DNA from: Billgrantia campisalis
GTDB lineage: Bacteria > Pseudomonadota > Gammaproteobacteria > Pseudomonadales > Halomonadaceae
Length of the DNA: 64,000 bases
Direction: 5' to 3'
Assembly (NCBI RefSeq): GCF_022341425.1
Contig: NZ_JABFUC010000003.1
Location: 1-64,000 of the forward strand
Each line of letters starts with the position of its first letter. Position 1 is the first letter of the stretch. The notes under the pieces were generated by a model. That model saw only the letters and a program-made list of their open reading frames with translations. It was not told where the DNA came from and made no database searches. This document shows, piece after piece, positions 18,417-28,400 of the stretch. The translations under genes and the position numbers were made by a program.

Positions 18417-20489
18417 TCAGTCGCTGTAGCGCACGCAATTCCGCCCGGCCTGTTTGGCCTGGTACATGGCGTCGTCGGCGCGCTTGACCAGTGTCTTGGG
18501 GGTGTCGCCCTGGCGGAAATCGGCAATGCCGATGCTGATGGTCACCGGGCTGGCCTGGCCGAAATCGGTCCCGGCGATACTGCTGCGCAGCCGCTCGGCA
18601 AGCTCCCGGGCACCGTCGGCGTCGGTGGAGGTGGCCAGTACCAGGAACTCCTCGCCGCCCCAGCGTCCCAGGTGATCGCTTTCCCGCAGGTTGTCTCTCA
18701 CCACGGCGGCGAGCCTGGCCAGTACCTGGTCGCCGATATCGTGGCCATGCCGGTCGTTGACCACCTTGAAGTGATCCACGTCGAACAGCAGCAGGGCGCA
18801 GGGGCGATGATAGCGCTCTGCGGCAGCGATCTCGGCATCGATGGCCTCCTCGCTGCCGTAGCGGTTCCAGGCCCCGGTCAGGTTGTCATGAGTGGCCATC
18901 TTTGCCAGGCGGTCGTTGACCTGGCGAAGGCGGGCATTGAGTAGCTGGATCTCGTGGCTGGCAATCAGGGTCGCCAGGTTGTCGGCCAGCTCTACCGCGG
19001 CGCGGCGCGTGATGCGTCGCCATACCCGGCTTTGATCGTGAACCGCCTCCTGCCATTCGGCGAAGGAGCGGCGTGGCGTCAACACCAGGCGGGCATTGCG
19101 GTATTCAGCCTGGTCGCAGGGCTCGCCGGCCCAGCGTCGCGTATCGACCTGCTCATCGCGAAACAGCAGCAGCCAGCTCGGCGACTGGGAGTCCAGCGGC
19201 AGCGGCACGGCCAGCAGGCCACAGCTCTGGCCCCGCCACGGTCCCAGGGGCGTCTCCTTGAGGCAGTGGCTGTGCCACAGGCTTGCCTCAGGTGACGACT
19301 GGGGCAGCCAGTCGATGACCGCCTCGATGTCGCTTGCCTCGGGTACGCTGCCGCAGCGCCCATGGCGCTGGCGATGGTAGAGCGCGATGCCGTCGGCCCC
19401 GAACAGCGACAGCCACGTCTCGCCGTGCTGCTGGAGCAGCTGGGCGGGATTGATCAGCTGGCCATGAGGCTCCGCCTGCAGCCCATGGGGTAGCTTGACT
19501 TCGCCCATCAGGCGGGCTTCGGCCTTGGTGTGCAGCAGCATCAGCTGGGGCACGGCGATCTGGACCAGGGCGCGCACCGTGTCGCGCACTCCGGGGGAGA
19601 GTCGCTGTGGCGTCAGGCCGTGGCAGGTCAGCAGACCGCCCAGGCGCTCTTCGTCATCGTGGAGCGCCACCGACAGGGCCGTTGCCACGCCCATGTTGCT
19701 CAGGTAGGTCTGATGAATGGGGGATACCGCGCGTAGTATGCCCGGCGACAGGTCCAGCGGTGCCGGGTCGAGGGGGTCTGCTGCGGGGATCAGCGGCACC
19801 GGCGCTGCCGCCGCATCGGGGATGCTGCGCAGGCGGTTGATGTCATAGAGCCGGCGCACCTGGGCCGGAATGTCGCTGGCGGGGAAGTGGTGGCCAAGGA
19901 AACTCTGGGCGGTCCCGGTACGGCTTTCGGCAACGACGCTGCCGTTCCAGTACTCGTCGAAGCGGTAGAGCATGATGCGATCGAGACCGGTCAGCCGGTG
20001 CACTTCCTCCACCAGTCGCTGGTGAAGTTGCTCAACGGATGACGCTTCGCCCGCGGTGATCAGCCAGCGGTTCAGCACCGCCAGCAGGTGATGCTCGTTC
20101 TGGGCGAGCAGGGGCTCGAGCTCCACCACCACGCGCTGCCCGCTGCGATAGGCAATCACATGAAAGCGCCGTCGCCAGCGACCGACGCCCAGGTTGACGG
20201 TCAGCTCGCGGGTCTGGGGGCCAGGCGCGAGAAGCGCCTGCTGCAGGCGTTCGATCAATGGGCCGCCCAGAAGCCTGCGGGCCGATGCGGTCAGCGCCTG
20301 CTCGGGCGCCACATCGAGGTAGGTTTCAAGGTTGGCGCTGACCTGCCGCACCCGGCCTAGTTCGGCGTCCAGGCTGATCAGACAGCCGACCGGCTGAATG
20401 GCGCCAGGACTATGCACCGGCTCCCTGGCGCAGGCGTCCAGGGCGGCATCGAGTTCGGCTTTGCTGAAGCGTTTGGATGGGCCGTTCAC
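18417..20489 (-). CDS. Bacteriophytochrome diguanylate cyclase (PAS-GAF-PHY-GGDEF)
   Basis: Predicted red/far-red photoreceptor that makes c-di-GMP. Of 690 aa, residues 15-110 are the PAS domain with the biliverdin-attachment cysteine Cys20 in ACAREPVHSPGAIQPVG. The GAF domain (about 140-320) has PASDIPAQVRRLY (203-215, with Asp206) and VSPIHQTYLSNMGV with His259. The PHY domain carries the tongue motif PRRSF (472-476). The GGDEF domain (about 535-688) has an intact active site GGEEF (611-615) and the inhibitory RxxD site RESD (602-605). The usual CHH near residue 290 reads CHG. Translation appears to start at GTG 20489. A heme oxygenase gene, which supplies biliverdin, is divergent from it. 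Confidence 0.92.
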   Translation of the reverse strand: MNGPSKRFSKAELDAALDACAREPVHSPGAIQPVGCLISLDAELGRVRQVSANLETYLDVAPEQALTASARRLLGGPLIERLQQALLAPGPQTRELTVNLGVGRWRRRFHVIAYRSGQRVVVELEPLLAQNEHHLLAVLNRWLITAGEASSVEQLHQRLVEEVHRLTGLDRIMLYRFDEYWNGSVVAESRTGTAQSFLGHHFPASDIPAQVRRLYDINRLRSIPDAAAAPVPLIPAADPLDPAPLDLSPGILRAVSPIHQTYLSNMGVATALSVALHDDEERLGGLLTCHGLTPQRLSPGVRDTVRALVQIAVPQLMLLHTKAEARLMGEVKLPHGLQAEPHGQLINPAQLLQQHGETWLSLFGADGIALYHRQRHGRCGSVPEASDIEAVIDWLPQSSPEASLWHSHCLKETPLGPWRGQSCGLLAVPLPLDSQSPSWLLLFRDEQVDTRRWAGEPCDQAEYRNARLVLTPRRSFAEWQEAVHDQSRVWRRITRRAAVELADNLATLIASHEIQLLNARLRQVNDRLAKMATHDNLTGAWNRYGSEEAIDAEIAAAERYHRPCALLLFDVDHFKVVNDRHGHDIGDQVLARLAAVVRDNLRESDHLGRWGGEEFLVLATSTDADGARELAERLRSSIAGTDFGQASPVTISIGIADFRQGDTPKTLVKRADDAMYQAKQAGRNCVRYSD

Positions 20490-20659
20490 GGTATCGGTAG
20501 CCTTGTGTCAGCGTGCCTGATGACAGCTAGTCGTACATTACCAGAACGCAACCGTCGTGGCGCGTCCCTGACCGCCTCGAACGCTTTCGATATCGCGTGT
20601 CGGTGGTCGGGCGGGTAAGCTTGGTGGCGAATCCAGAGAGCGGCCAGGGAGGAACGCAC

Positions 20660-21256
20660 GTGTCCAAGCCCGTTGAGCCTGTCGACACCCCGTCGGTGGT
20701 CCGCCAGCTGCGGCTGGCAACGCGTCAGGCACACCGGCGGCTCGATCATCATCCGCTGCTGCAACAGCTGGTGCGAGACGATGTCAGCCGGCCGGACTAC
20801 GCGGCCGCGCTCTCCGCCCTCTATGTGCCCCATGTGCAGCTGGAGCGCTGCGTGGCGTCGGGGAGTGCGGCCCTGGGGCTCAACCGGGGCGACGATGCTC
20901 CGTCCCCCCGGCGGCTGGACGCGCTGGGGCGAGACCTGGATGCGCTGGGCAGGTCGGTGCCCCGGGTGTCGCGGCCGGCCTGGCCGGTGGCGGCGACGCC
21001 GGCCGCGCTGGTGGGTCAGCGCTACGTCCTCGACGGGTCGCGTCTGGGCGGAACGTTCATTGCCGGTCGCCTCGCCACGGCGCTGGGGACCACGCTTCCG
21101 CTGGCCTACTTCTCGGCCTGCGACGCTGAGCGGCACTGGGCACGTTTTCTGGCCTTTGCCGAGCGACACTGTCCGCCTGAGGGCGTCGACAGGGCAGTGG
21201 CAGCGGCGCAGGCGGCTTTCGCGAACTACCTCGCCGCGCTCGATGCCGAGGACTGA
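20660..21256 (+). CDS. bphO: Biliverdin-producing heme oxygenase (BphO-like)
   Basis: Opens heme to biliverdin, the chromophore of bacteriophytochromes. The 198-aa protein starts at GTG 20660 with GGAGG 7 nt upstream; an earlier in-frame GTG lacks such a site. The proximal heme ligand is predicted as His25 in ATRQAHRRLDHHPLL, and the distal helix signature GQRYVLDGSRLGGTFIAGRL lies near residue 115. It is divergent from the bacteriophytochrome gene with 170 bp between start codons, which ties chromophore supply to the sensor. A bidirectional terminator separates it from acnB. Confidence 0.9.
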   Translation: MSKPVEPVDTPSVVRQLRLATRQAHRRLDHHPLLQQLVRDDVSRPDYAAALSALYVPHVQLERCVASGSAALGLNRGDDAPSPRRLDALGRDLDALGRSVPRVSRPAWPVAATPAALVGQRYVLDGSRLGGTFIAGRLATALGTTLPLAYFSACDAERHWARFLAFAERHCPPEGVDRAVAAAQAAFANYLAALDAED

Positions 21257-21299
21257 GGGGCAGGAAGCGCGGCAGGAGGGAGAGCGGCAGGATACAAAA

Positions 21300-21323
21300 A
21301 AAGCGCCCCTTGCGGGGCGCTTT
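21300..21323. terminator. Bidirectional terminator between heme oxygenase gene and acnB
   Basis: AAAGCGCCCC, loop TTGC, GGGGCGCTTT, flanked by an A run on the left and TTT on the right, so it can serve both convergent genes. Confidence 0.9.
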
Positions 21324-21408
21324 GGTCATCGGCTCAGGCCGCCGGAGCCGGCGGCCGTCGATGTTGCGAGCATCGGAGTCGAAATCGGATTCCGGGAGCG
21401 AAAGCCTA

Positions 21409-24027
21409 TCAGCTTTCCTCGGCGATCGGAATCACATTCGAGGCGGCGTTCTGATACTCCTCGATCTCGTGGAAGTTCATGTAGCGGTAGATCTCGCCGG
21501 CCATGGCATCGAACTCGCCCATGTAGCGCTGGTACTCCTCGACGCTTGGCAGGCGACCTTCCACCGCGGCCACCGCCGCCAGCTCCGCGGAGGCGAGGTA
21601 GACGTTGGCGCCATCGCCCAGGCGGTTCGGGAAGTTGCGGGTGGAGGTGGAGACCACGGTGCTCTTGGCGGCGACACGGGCCTGGTTACCCATGCACAGC
21701 GAGCAGCCCGGCATCTCCATGCGCGCCCCAGCGCGGCCATAGATGCCGTAGTAGCCCTCTTCGGTCAGCTGGTGCTGGTCCATCTTGGTCGGCGGCGCCA
21801 GCCACAGGCGGGTCTTCAGGCTGCCGGCCGGCTGCTTCTCGAGCAGCTTGCCCGCGGCGCGGAAGTGACCGATGTTGGTCATGCACGAGCCGATGAACAC
21901 CTCGTCGATGGTCTCGCCGGCCACCTCGGAGAGCAGGCGGGCGTCGTCCGGATCGTTCGGGGCGCACAGCACCGGCTCCTTGAGCTCCTCGAGGTCGATC
22001 TCGATGACCTCGGCGTACTCGGCGTCCTTGTCGGCGCGCATCAGGCTCGGGTTGGCCAGCCACTCCTCCATGCCCTGGATGCGACGCTCGATGGTACGGC
22101 GGTCGCCATAGCCGTTGGCGATCATCCACTTGAGCAGGGTGATGTTGGACTTCAGGTACTCGGCGACGCTCTCTTCCCCCAGGGTGATGGTGCAGCCAGC
22201 GGCGCTGCGCTCGGCGGAGGCGTCGGAGAGCTCGAAGGCCTGCTCCACGGTGAGGTCCTCGAGGCCCTCGATCTCCAGCACGCGACCGGAGAAGGCGTTC
22301 TTCTTGCCGGACTTCTCGACGGTCAGCAGGCCTTCCTTGATGGCGTAGTAGGGGATGGCGTGGACCAGGTCACGCAGGGTCACGCCCGGCTGACGCTTGC
22401 CCTTGAAGCGCACCAGCACCGACTCCGGCATGTCCAGCGGCATCACGCCGGTGGCGGCGGCGAAGGCCACCAGGCCCGAGCCGGCCGGGAAGGAGATGCC
22501 CAGCGGGAAGCGGGTGTGGGAGTCGCCGCCGGTGCCCACGGTGTCGGGCAGCAGCATGCGGTTGAGCCAGCTATGGATGATGCCGTCGCCCGGACGCAGC
22601 GAGACGCCGCCGCGGTTCATGATGAAGTCGGGCAGGGTGTGGTGGGTGTCCACGTCGACCGGCTTCGGGTAGGCGGCGGTGTGGCAGAAGGACTGCATGA
22701 CCAGGTCGGCCTGGAAGCCCAGGCAGGCCAGGTCCTTGAGCTCGTCGCGGGTCATGGGGCCGGTGGTGTCCTGGGAGCCCACGGTGGCCATCTTGGGCTC
22801 ACAGTACATGCCCGGGCGTACGCCCTCGAGGCCACACGCCTTGCCGACCATCTTCTGGGCGAGGGTGAAGCCCTTGCCGGTGTCGGCGGGCTGCTCGGGC
22901 AGGCGGAAGACGTCGGAGGCGGGCAGGCCCAGGGACTCACGCGCCTTGGTGGTCAGGCCGCGGCCGATGATCAGCGGGATACGCCCGCCGGCACGCACCT
23001 CATCAAGGATCAGTTGGGTCTTGAGTTCGAAAGTGGTGAGTACCTCGTCGGTGCCGTGCTTGCACACCTTGCCCTCGTAGGGGTAGACGTCGATGACGTC
23101 GCCCATCTCGAGCTTGGAGACGTCCATCTCCACGGGCAGGGCGCCGGAATCTTCCATGGTGTTGAAGAAGATCGGGGCGATCTTGCCGCCGAAGCAGAAG
23201 CCGCCGGCGCGCTTGTTGGGCACGTTGGGGATGTCGTCGCCGAAGAACCACAGCACCGAGTTGGTGGCGGACTTGCGTGAGGAGCCGGTGCCGACCACGT
23301 CGCCCACGTAGGCGACCGGGAAGCCCTTGGCCTTCACTTCCTCGATCTGCTTCAGCGGGCCGGTGGTGCCGGGCACCTCGGGCTTGATGCCCTCGCGCTC
23401 GTTCTTGAGCATGGCGTTGGCGTGCACCGGGATATCGGGGCGCGACCAGGCGTCCGGGGCGGGGGAGAGATCGTCGGTGTTGGTCTCGCCCGGTACCTTG
23501 AAGACGGTGAGGGTGATCTTCTCTTCCAGGGCCGGCTTGGACAGGAACCACTCGGCCTCGGCCCAGGACTGGATGACATCCTTGGCCACGGCGTTGCCCG
23601 CCTTGGCGCGCTCTTCCACGTCGTGGAAGGCATCGAACATCAGCAGGGTGTGCTTGAGCTGCTCGCCCACTTCCTTGGCGAGCTCGGCATCATCGAGCAG
23701 CTCGACCAGGGAGACGATGTTGTAGCCGCCCTGCATGGTGCCCAGCAGCTTGACGGCGTGGACCTTGTCGATCAGCGGGGAGGTGGCCTCGCCCTTGGCG
23801 ATGGCGGTCAGGAAGCCGGCCTTGACGTAGGCGGCCTCGTCGACCCCCGGGGGAACGCGATTGGTGATCAGGTCGAGGATGAACTCCTCTTCACCGGCGG
23901 GCGGATTCTTGAGCAGTTCGACCAGATCGGCGACCTGTTCGGCATTCAGGGGCTTCGGCGGGACGCCCTCGGCGGCGCGTTCTTCGACATGTTGGCGATA
24001 GGCTTCAAGCACGTTGGGGGCCCTCAT
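21409..24027 (-). CDS. acnB: Aconitate hydratase B / 2-methylisocitrate dehydratase
   Basis: TCA-cycle conversion of citrate to isocitrate with a [4Fe-4S] cluster; AcnB can also dehydrate 2-methylisocitrate. The 872-aa protein is close to E. coli AcnB (865 aa). It has the AcnB-specific N-terminal HEAT-like domain ([22 protein letters not shown] at the start), the swivelling domain with [15 protein letters not shown], and C-terminal cluster-binding cysteines in [14 protein letters not shown] plus an earlier cysteine in [13 protein letters not shown]. The ATG at 24027 fits the family; the sequence stays open upstream without similarity, and no strong ribosome site is visible. The gene appears monocistronic. 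Confidence 0.96.
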   Translation of the reverse strand: MRAPNVLEAYRQHVEERAAEGVPPKPLNAEQVADLVELLKNPPAGEEEFILDLITNRVPPGVDEAAYVKAGFLTAIAKGEATSPLIDKVHAVKLLGTMQGGYNIVSLVELLDDAELAKEVGEQLKHTLLMFDAFHDVEERAKAGNAVAKDVIQSWAEAEWFLSKPALEEKITLTVFKVPGETNTDDLSPAPDAWSRPDIPVHANAMLKNEREGIKPEVPGTTGPLKQIEEVKAKGFPVAYVGDVVGTGSSRKSATNSVLWFFGDDIPNVPNKRAGGFCFGGKIAPIFFNTMEDSGALPVEMDVSKLEMGDVIDVYPYEGKVCKHGTDEVLTTFELKTQLILDEVRAGGRIPLIIGRGLTTKARESLGLPASDVFRLPEQPADTGKGFTLAQKMVGKACGLEGVRPGMYCEPKMATVGSQDTTGPMTRDELKDLACLGFQADLVMQSFCHTAAYPKPVDVDTHHTLPDFIMNRGGVSLRPGDGIIHSWLNRMLLPDTVGTGGDSHTRFPLGISFPAGSGLVAFAAATGVMPLDMPESVLVRFKGKRQPGVTLRDLVHAIPYYAIKEGLLTVEKSGKKNAFSGRVLEIEGLEDLTVEQAFELSDASAERSAAGCTITLGEESVAEYLKSNITLLKWMIANGYGDRRTIERRIQGMEEWLANPSLMRADKDAEYAEVIEIDLEELKEPVLCAPNDPDDARLLSEVAGETIDEVFIGSCMTNIGHFRAAGKLLEKQPAGSLKTRLWLAPPTKMDQHQLTEEGYYGIYGRAGARMEMPGCSLCMGNQARVAAKSTVVSTSTRNFPNRLGDGANVYLASAELAAVAAVEGRLPSVEEYQRYMGEFDAMAGEIYRYMNFHEIEEYQNAASNVIPIAEES

Positions 24028-24278
24028 CTGTTGTGGTGGCCAAAACGCCGTATCTGGCGAGGATCGTCGCCGAAATACGCGCTTTGACGGGTGAAACGAT
24101 CTGGACAAGCAGCGTGTCACTGGGTGGCGTGATTCTACGCCAAACTGTCGACAATGTTAAGCTGAGGCCCGTGGTTGCCGCCTTGAACTTTGGTCGGCGG
24201 CGCTGAAATGCGGCGACATGGAGGGTGTGATTGGGCGTCGCGCGCGGTACCATGGCAACCTCGAACGAGAGTATGAAT

Positions 24279-25394
24279 ATGTCTGCCAAAATCGTGTCAC
24301 CCTGTGTGGGGCTCTGCTCCACCGCCCTGGGCGACAGCGTCTGCCGCGGGTGTCAGCGCAGCGAAGCCGAGATCGCCGACTGGCTGGCGCTCGGCGACGG
24401 GCCGCGGGCCTCGCGCATGGCCGAGCTCGACGCCCTGCGCGAGGCGGTGGCCGGCGAGTGGCTGGCGGTGACTGACCGCGAGCGGCTGGACGCTCAGCTG
24501 GCCCGCCACCGCATCCGGGTGCGTCCCGAACAGCCACCGCTGTCCCGGGCGGTGGAGCTGCTGCGGGTCGGGCGCGAGCGCATCCGTGACCTGGAGCGCT
24601 ATGGCCTCACGGCCCGGGGGCCGGGGGCAGGCCTGACGGCCGCAGCCCTGCACGCCGGCCTGAGCCAGGCCCTGTTCGCCGCCGCCGAGTCTCGCCGCCA
24701 GGCGCTGGCCCAGGTGGCCGACACATCGACGAGCGCTGGAATCGCCATGCATGAAACCCTGCTAACTGCCGAGCCGGACAGCAGCGCCGAGTCGCTGCTG
24801 CCTCCCGACATGCTCGATTTCCTGGCCTGTCGCACCCCGGATGCGTGGATCGCCTGGGCGCTGGACAATCCCGAGCTGCTGCTGATCGATCATGCCCAGT
24901 GCGAGAAGAAGGCGGCCTCTACCGCCATGAGCCTGCTCTACCGCTATGTGGACCAGCCGCTGCTGCTGTCCAAGATGTCGCAGCTGGCGCGCGAGGAACT
25001 GCTGCACTTCGAGCAGGTGGTCAAGCTGATGGAGAACCGCGGTATTCAATACCGGCACCTCAGCGCCGCGCGCTACGCCGAGGGGCTGAGGCGTCACGTG
25101 CGGGCTAAAGATCCTGAGCGACTGGTCGATATCCTGATCATCGGCGCTTTCATCGAGGCGCGCAGCTGTGAACGCTTCGCTCGGCTGATTCCGCACCTGG
25201 ACGCTGAACTTGCCAAGTTCTATCGCAGTCTGGTTAAGTCGGAAGGGCGTCATTACGAGGACTACCTGATGCTGGCTCGGCAGCAGGCGCCGGCCGCCAT
25301 CGACGACCGGGTCGCCTTCTTCGCCGAGCGCGAGGCCGAGCTGATAGTCACGCCGGACACGGCGTTTCGTTTCCATAGTGGCGTCCCGGCCTGA
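24279..25394 (+). CDS. miaE: DUF1289–MiaE fusion: tRNA 2-methylthio-N6-isopentenyladenosine hydroxylase
   Basis: One reading frame joins two usually separate proteins. Residues about 1-65 are a DUF1289 domain with CVGLC and CRGCQR cysteine pairs and SEAEIADW. Residues about 175-371 are a MiaE-like ferritin-fold monooxygenase that hydroxylates ms2i6A in tRNA. Its di-iron ligands are visible: Glu in HAQCEKKA, E..H in REELLHFEQVVKLM, Glu in GAFIEARSCERF and E..H in SEGRHYEDYLML. An alanine-rich linker connects the parts. ATG 24279 follows GAGAG; ATG 24273 and 24252 are alternatives. Reinitiation at 24747 (MHETLL) could also yield free MiaE, though no strong ribosome site is seen. The next gene starts 14 bp downstream. 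Confidence 0.88.
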   Translation: MSAKIVSPCVGLCSTALGDSVCRGCQRSEAEIADWLALGDGPRASRMAELDALREAVAGEWLAVTDRERLDAQLARHRIRVRPEQPPLSRAVELLRVGRERIRDLERYGLTARGPGAGLTAAALHAGLSQALFAAAESRRQALAQVADTSTSAGIAMHETLLTAEPDSSAESLLPPDMLDFLACRTPDAWIAWALDNPELLLIDHAQCEKKAASTAMSLLYRYVDQPLLLSKMSQLAREELLHFEQVVKLMENRGIQYRHLSAARYAEGLRRHVRAKDPERLVDILIIGAFIEARSCERFARLIPHLDAELAKFYRSLVKSEGRHYEDYLMLARQQAPAAIDDRVAFFAEREAELIVTPDTAFRFHSGVPA

Positions 25395-25408
25395 GGCCGC
25401 CGCTAGCC

Positions 25409-28400
25409 ATGCAGGACTCCAACATGCAGGACGCTTGCGACGACGTGCAACACCCTGATTCGGATCAGCTAGCACTGTTCGGCCATTTCTCGCTGACGCT
25501 GGGCGATGACGCCCTGACCCAGTTCAGCTATGACAAGGTCAAGGCGCTGCTGGTCTATCTGCTGCTGCACAGCCAGCCGGTCAATCGCGCCAGCCTGGCC
25601 GAACTGCTGTGGCCCGACCAGGGGCTCTCATCGGGGCGCACCAACCTGCGTCACGCCTTGCACTGTCTGCGCCAGTCGCTGGGCGAGGAGGCCGAACGGG
25701 TGCTGGTGGTGTCGCGCCAGACCATCGCCTTCCGTCTCCCCGAGACCTGGCGCTTCGACCTCCACGAGCTGCAGCGCCTGCTGGAGGGCCCCCACGACGT
25801 TGCCACTCTGGAGCGGCTTCTGGAGCGCTATCGCGGTGACCTGGTCGAAGAGCTACAGCTGCCGTCCTGCACCGAGTTCCAGCGCTGGCTGGTCCAGCTG
25901 CGCAACGAGTGGCGCCAGCGGGTGATCCGCTTTGCCGAGGGCGTGTTGGAGCGCCATGACGACGTGCCCGACGCCCTCCTGCAGGCGCTGGTCAGCCGTT
26001 TCTCCGGATACGGCCCCTTCCACGAGCGGCTGGTGCGCCAGCTCGCCGACGAGGGTCAGTTGGCCGCCGCCCACGAACAGTATAACGCCTATCTGCAGCT
26101 GCTGGCGCTGTCCGGCCAGCAGCCCGAGCCGGCCTTCCTGCAGTTGGCCCGCTACTGGTCCGACGGCAAGCCGGATCTGCAGGGGCTCTCCCCCCAGGGG
26201 GCTTTCTCCCGCGCCCTGGCCGCCGACAGCACGCCGCTGCGAGAGGACGAGATCGAGCAGCGCCAGCTCTCGGTGATGGCTATTCGCCTGCGCCTCAAGG
26301 GCGAGCTTTCCGCTCGCGACGAGACCCGCGCCAGCCTGGCCCTGCAGATCGAGCTGATGCGCTGGCTCGAGCAGCAGTGCCACCACCTGGGCGGTTTCTG
26401 GCTGCCCGGCGCCACCGGCGGCCTGGGCCTGGCCTGTTTCGGCACCCACGGCCCTGCCCACCAGCTCGCCGAGCTGGTGGCGCTCTACGAACACTGCCGT
26501 CGGGTGCTGCCCGACGAGATCGCCCGCCACTGGAGCGGCGAGGACGAGCCGCCGCGCATCGAGCTGGCCGCCGGCCTCAACAGCGGCCGGGTGGTTTACC
26601 TGCCCGAGCGTCAACTGGTCGACCCGCTGGGTCAGGTCACCCAGGGCTCGCTGGAGCTGATGAGCGCCGCCGAGGGCAGCGAGCTGGTGATCTCCCAGGA
26701 GGCCAGCCAGCACATGCCGCCGGCGCTGGATCTGCAGCCGCGCCTGGCCTCGCGGCTGGTGGCAAGCGACGGTCGGGTGCGCCTGCGGGCCCTGGTGCTG
26801 GGCCACAACGAGGGCGGCCGCGACGCCATGCCGCCCAGCCTGGTGGGGCGCGAATCCGCTCTGCGTACCCTGCGCGACGCTCTGGCCCGGGCCGGCATTG
26901 GCCTGCGCCAGAGCGTGCTGGTGCGCGGCGCCTCGGGCATGGGCAAATCGGCGCTGATGGTCGGCTTTCGTCAGCTCGAGCTCAGCCGCGACGCCGCCAT
27001 CTGCTGGCAGCCGACCACTCGGCTGTCGGTGCTGGAGCCCTATGGCGTGGCGCGTGCCCTGCTGCGCTGGCGGCTGGAAGGGGAGCTCGACGCCGAGGCG
27101 CTGACCGGCCTGCTCGCCGAGCATCCGGACATGCCCCTTAGCGACGACCAGCTGGCGCTGCTGGAAGAGGCCCTGGGGGTGCGCGAGTCCCCCGAGGTGA
27201 CGCGGCTGGCCAAGAGCGGCGAGGCCGCCGAGTTGGTGGTGGCGCTGCTGTGCCGGGTCATCGAGGGCCAGGCCGCCGAGCGCACCCTGGTGCTGATGAT
27301 CGACGACCTGCAGTGGCTCGACGAGCCCTCCTTCAGGGTGCTGGCCGGTCTCCAGGCGCGGCTGCCCATCAACTGCGCCTTCCTGCTGGTGGCCAGCCAT
27401 CACGGCCGCGAAGCACTGCCCAGCCGGCTGCACTGGGACCAGCAGCTCACCCTGAGCCACCTGGACGCCATGCAGTCCTCACGGCTGCTCTCCCAGCTGG
27501 CGCGTCGCTATCGCCTGCACCTGAGCCCGCGCCTGCGCGGGCAGATCATCGAGCGCTGCGACGGCGTGCCGCTCTACATGCAGGAGATCTGCCGGCGCCT
27601 GGAGATGGACCGCCGCGAAGGCCGTAGTGTCCACCTGGACGAACTGCCCCGTGGCCTGCTCGGCCTGCTGGCCAGCCGCATCGACCAGCTCGACGGCGAC
27701 CGCGAGGTCGCCCATGTGGCGGCGGTGCTGGGGCGTCGCTTCCGGCTCGACTTCCTCACCGAGTGCAGCGGCTGGGAGCTGCCTCGGCTCAACCGCGCCC
27801 TGGAGCAGATGCGCCGCCTGGAGATCATCGAGCCGGTGGGCGCCGAGGAGGGCGGTCGCGAGTACCAGTTCAGCCATCAGCTGCTGCAGGAGGCCGCCTA
27901 TCTCTCCTGCCCCCGCGACGTGCGGGTGCGCATCCATCGCCAGGTGGTCAGTCTCATCGAGGAGCGCTTCCCGATGTGGATCGGCCGCCACCCCGGCGAC
28001 TTCGCCACTCACCTGAGGCGCAGCGGCCACTACGCCCGCGGCGCCCGCTACTTCGAACTGGCCGCCCGGGAGGCGCTCAAGGTCAGCGCCAACCGCACCG
28101 CGCTGAGAATGGCCGACTTCGGTCTGGCCAGCCTGCGCCACGTGGAGGAGCAGGCCGAACGCGAGGTCAGCCTGCTGACCGTGCGCGGCCAGGCCGCCTT
28201 CGCCCTGGAGGGCCACGGCTCGCCCACCGCCCACGAGAGCTTCGTGCGCGCCCGCGAACTGCTGGTCACCCTGGAGAGCTGCAGCGGCGAGGAGAGCGAC
28301 GACCTGGAGCAGGCCTTCCTGGTCAAGTGGGGCCTGTGGGTGGGCTGCAGCCAGCGTCACGCCCACGCCGACGCCTTTTCGCTGGCCGCCCGGCTGGCCG

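Noticed and set aside
20490..20659. Phytochrome-linked promoter or operator between the photoreceptor and heme oxygenase genes
   Set aside because: No clear dyad or strong hexamer pair was found in the 170 bp.
21310..23280. Long open frame of 656 codons opposite acnB
   Set aside because: It is the antisense shadow of a high-GC, strongly conserved gene and matches no family.
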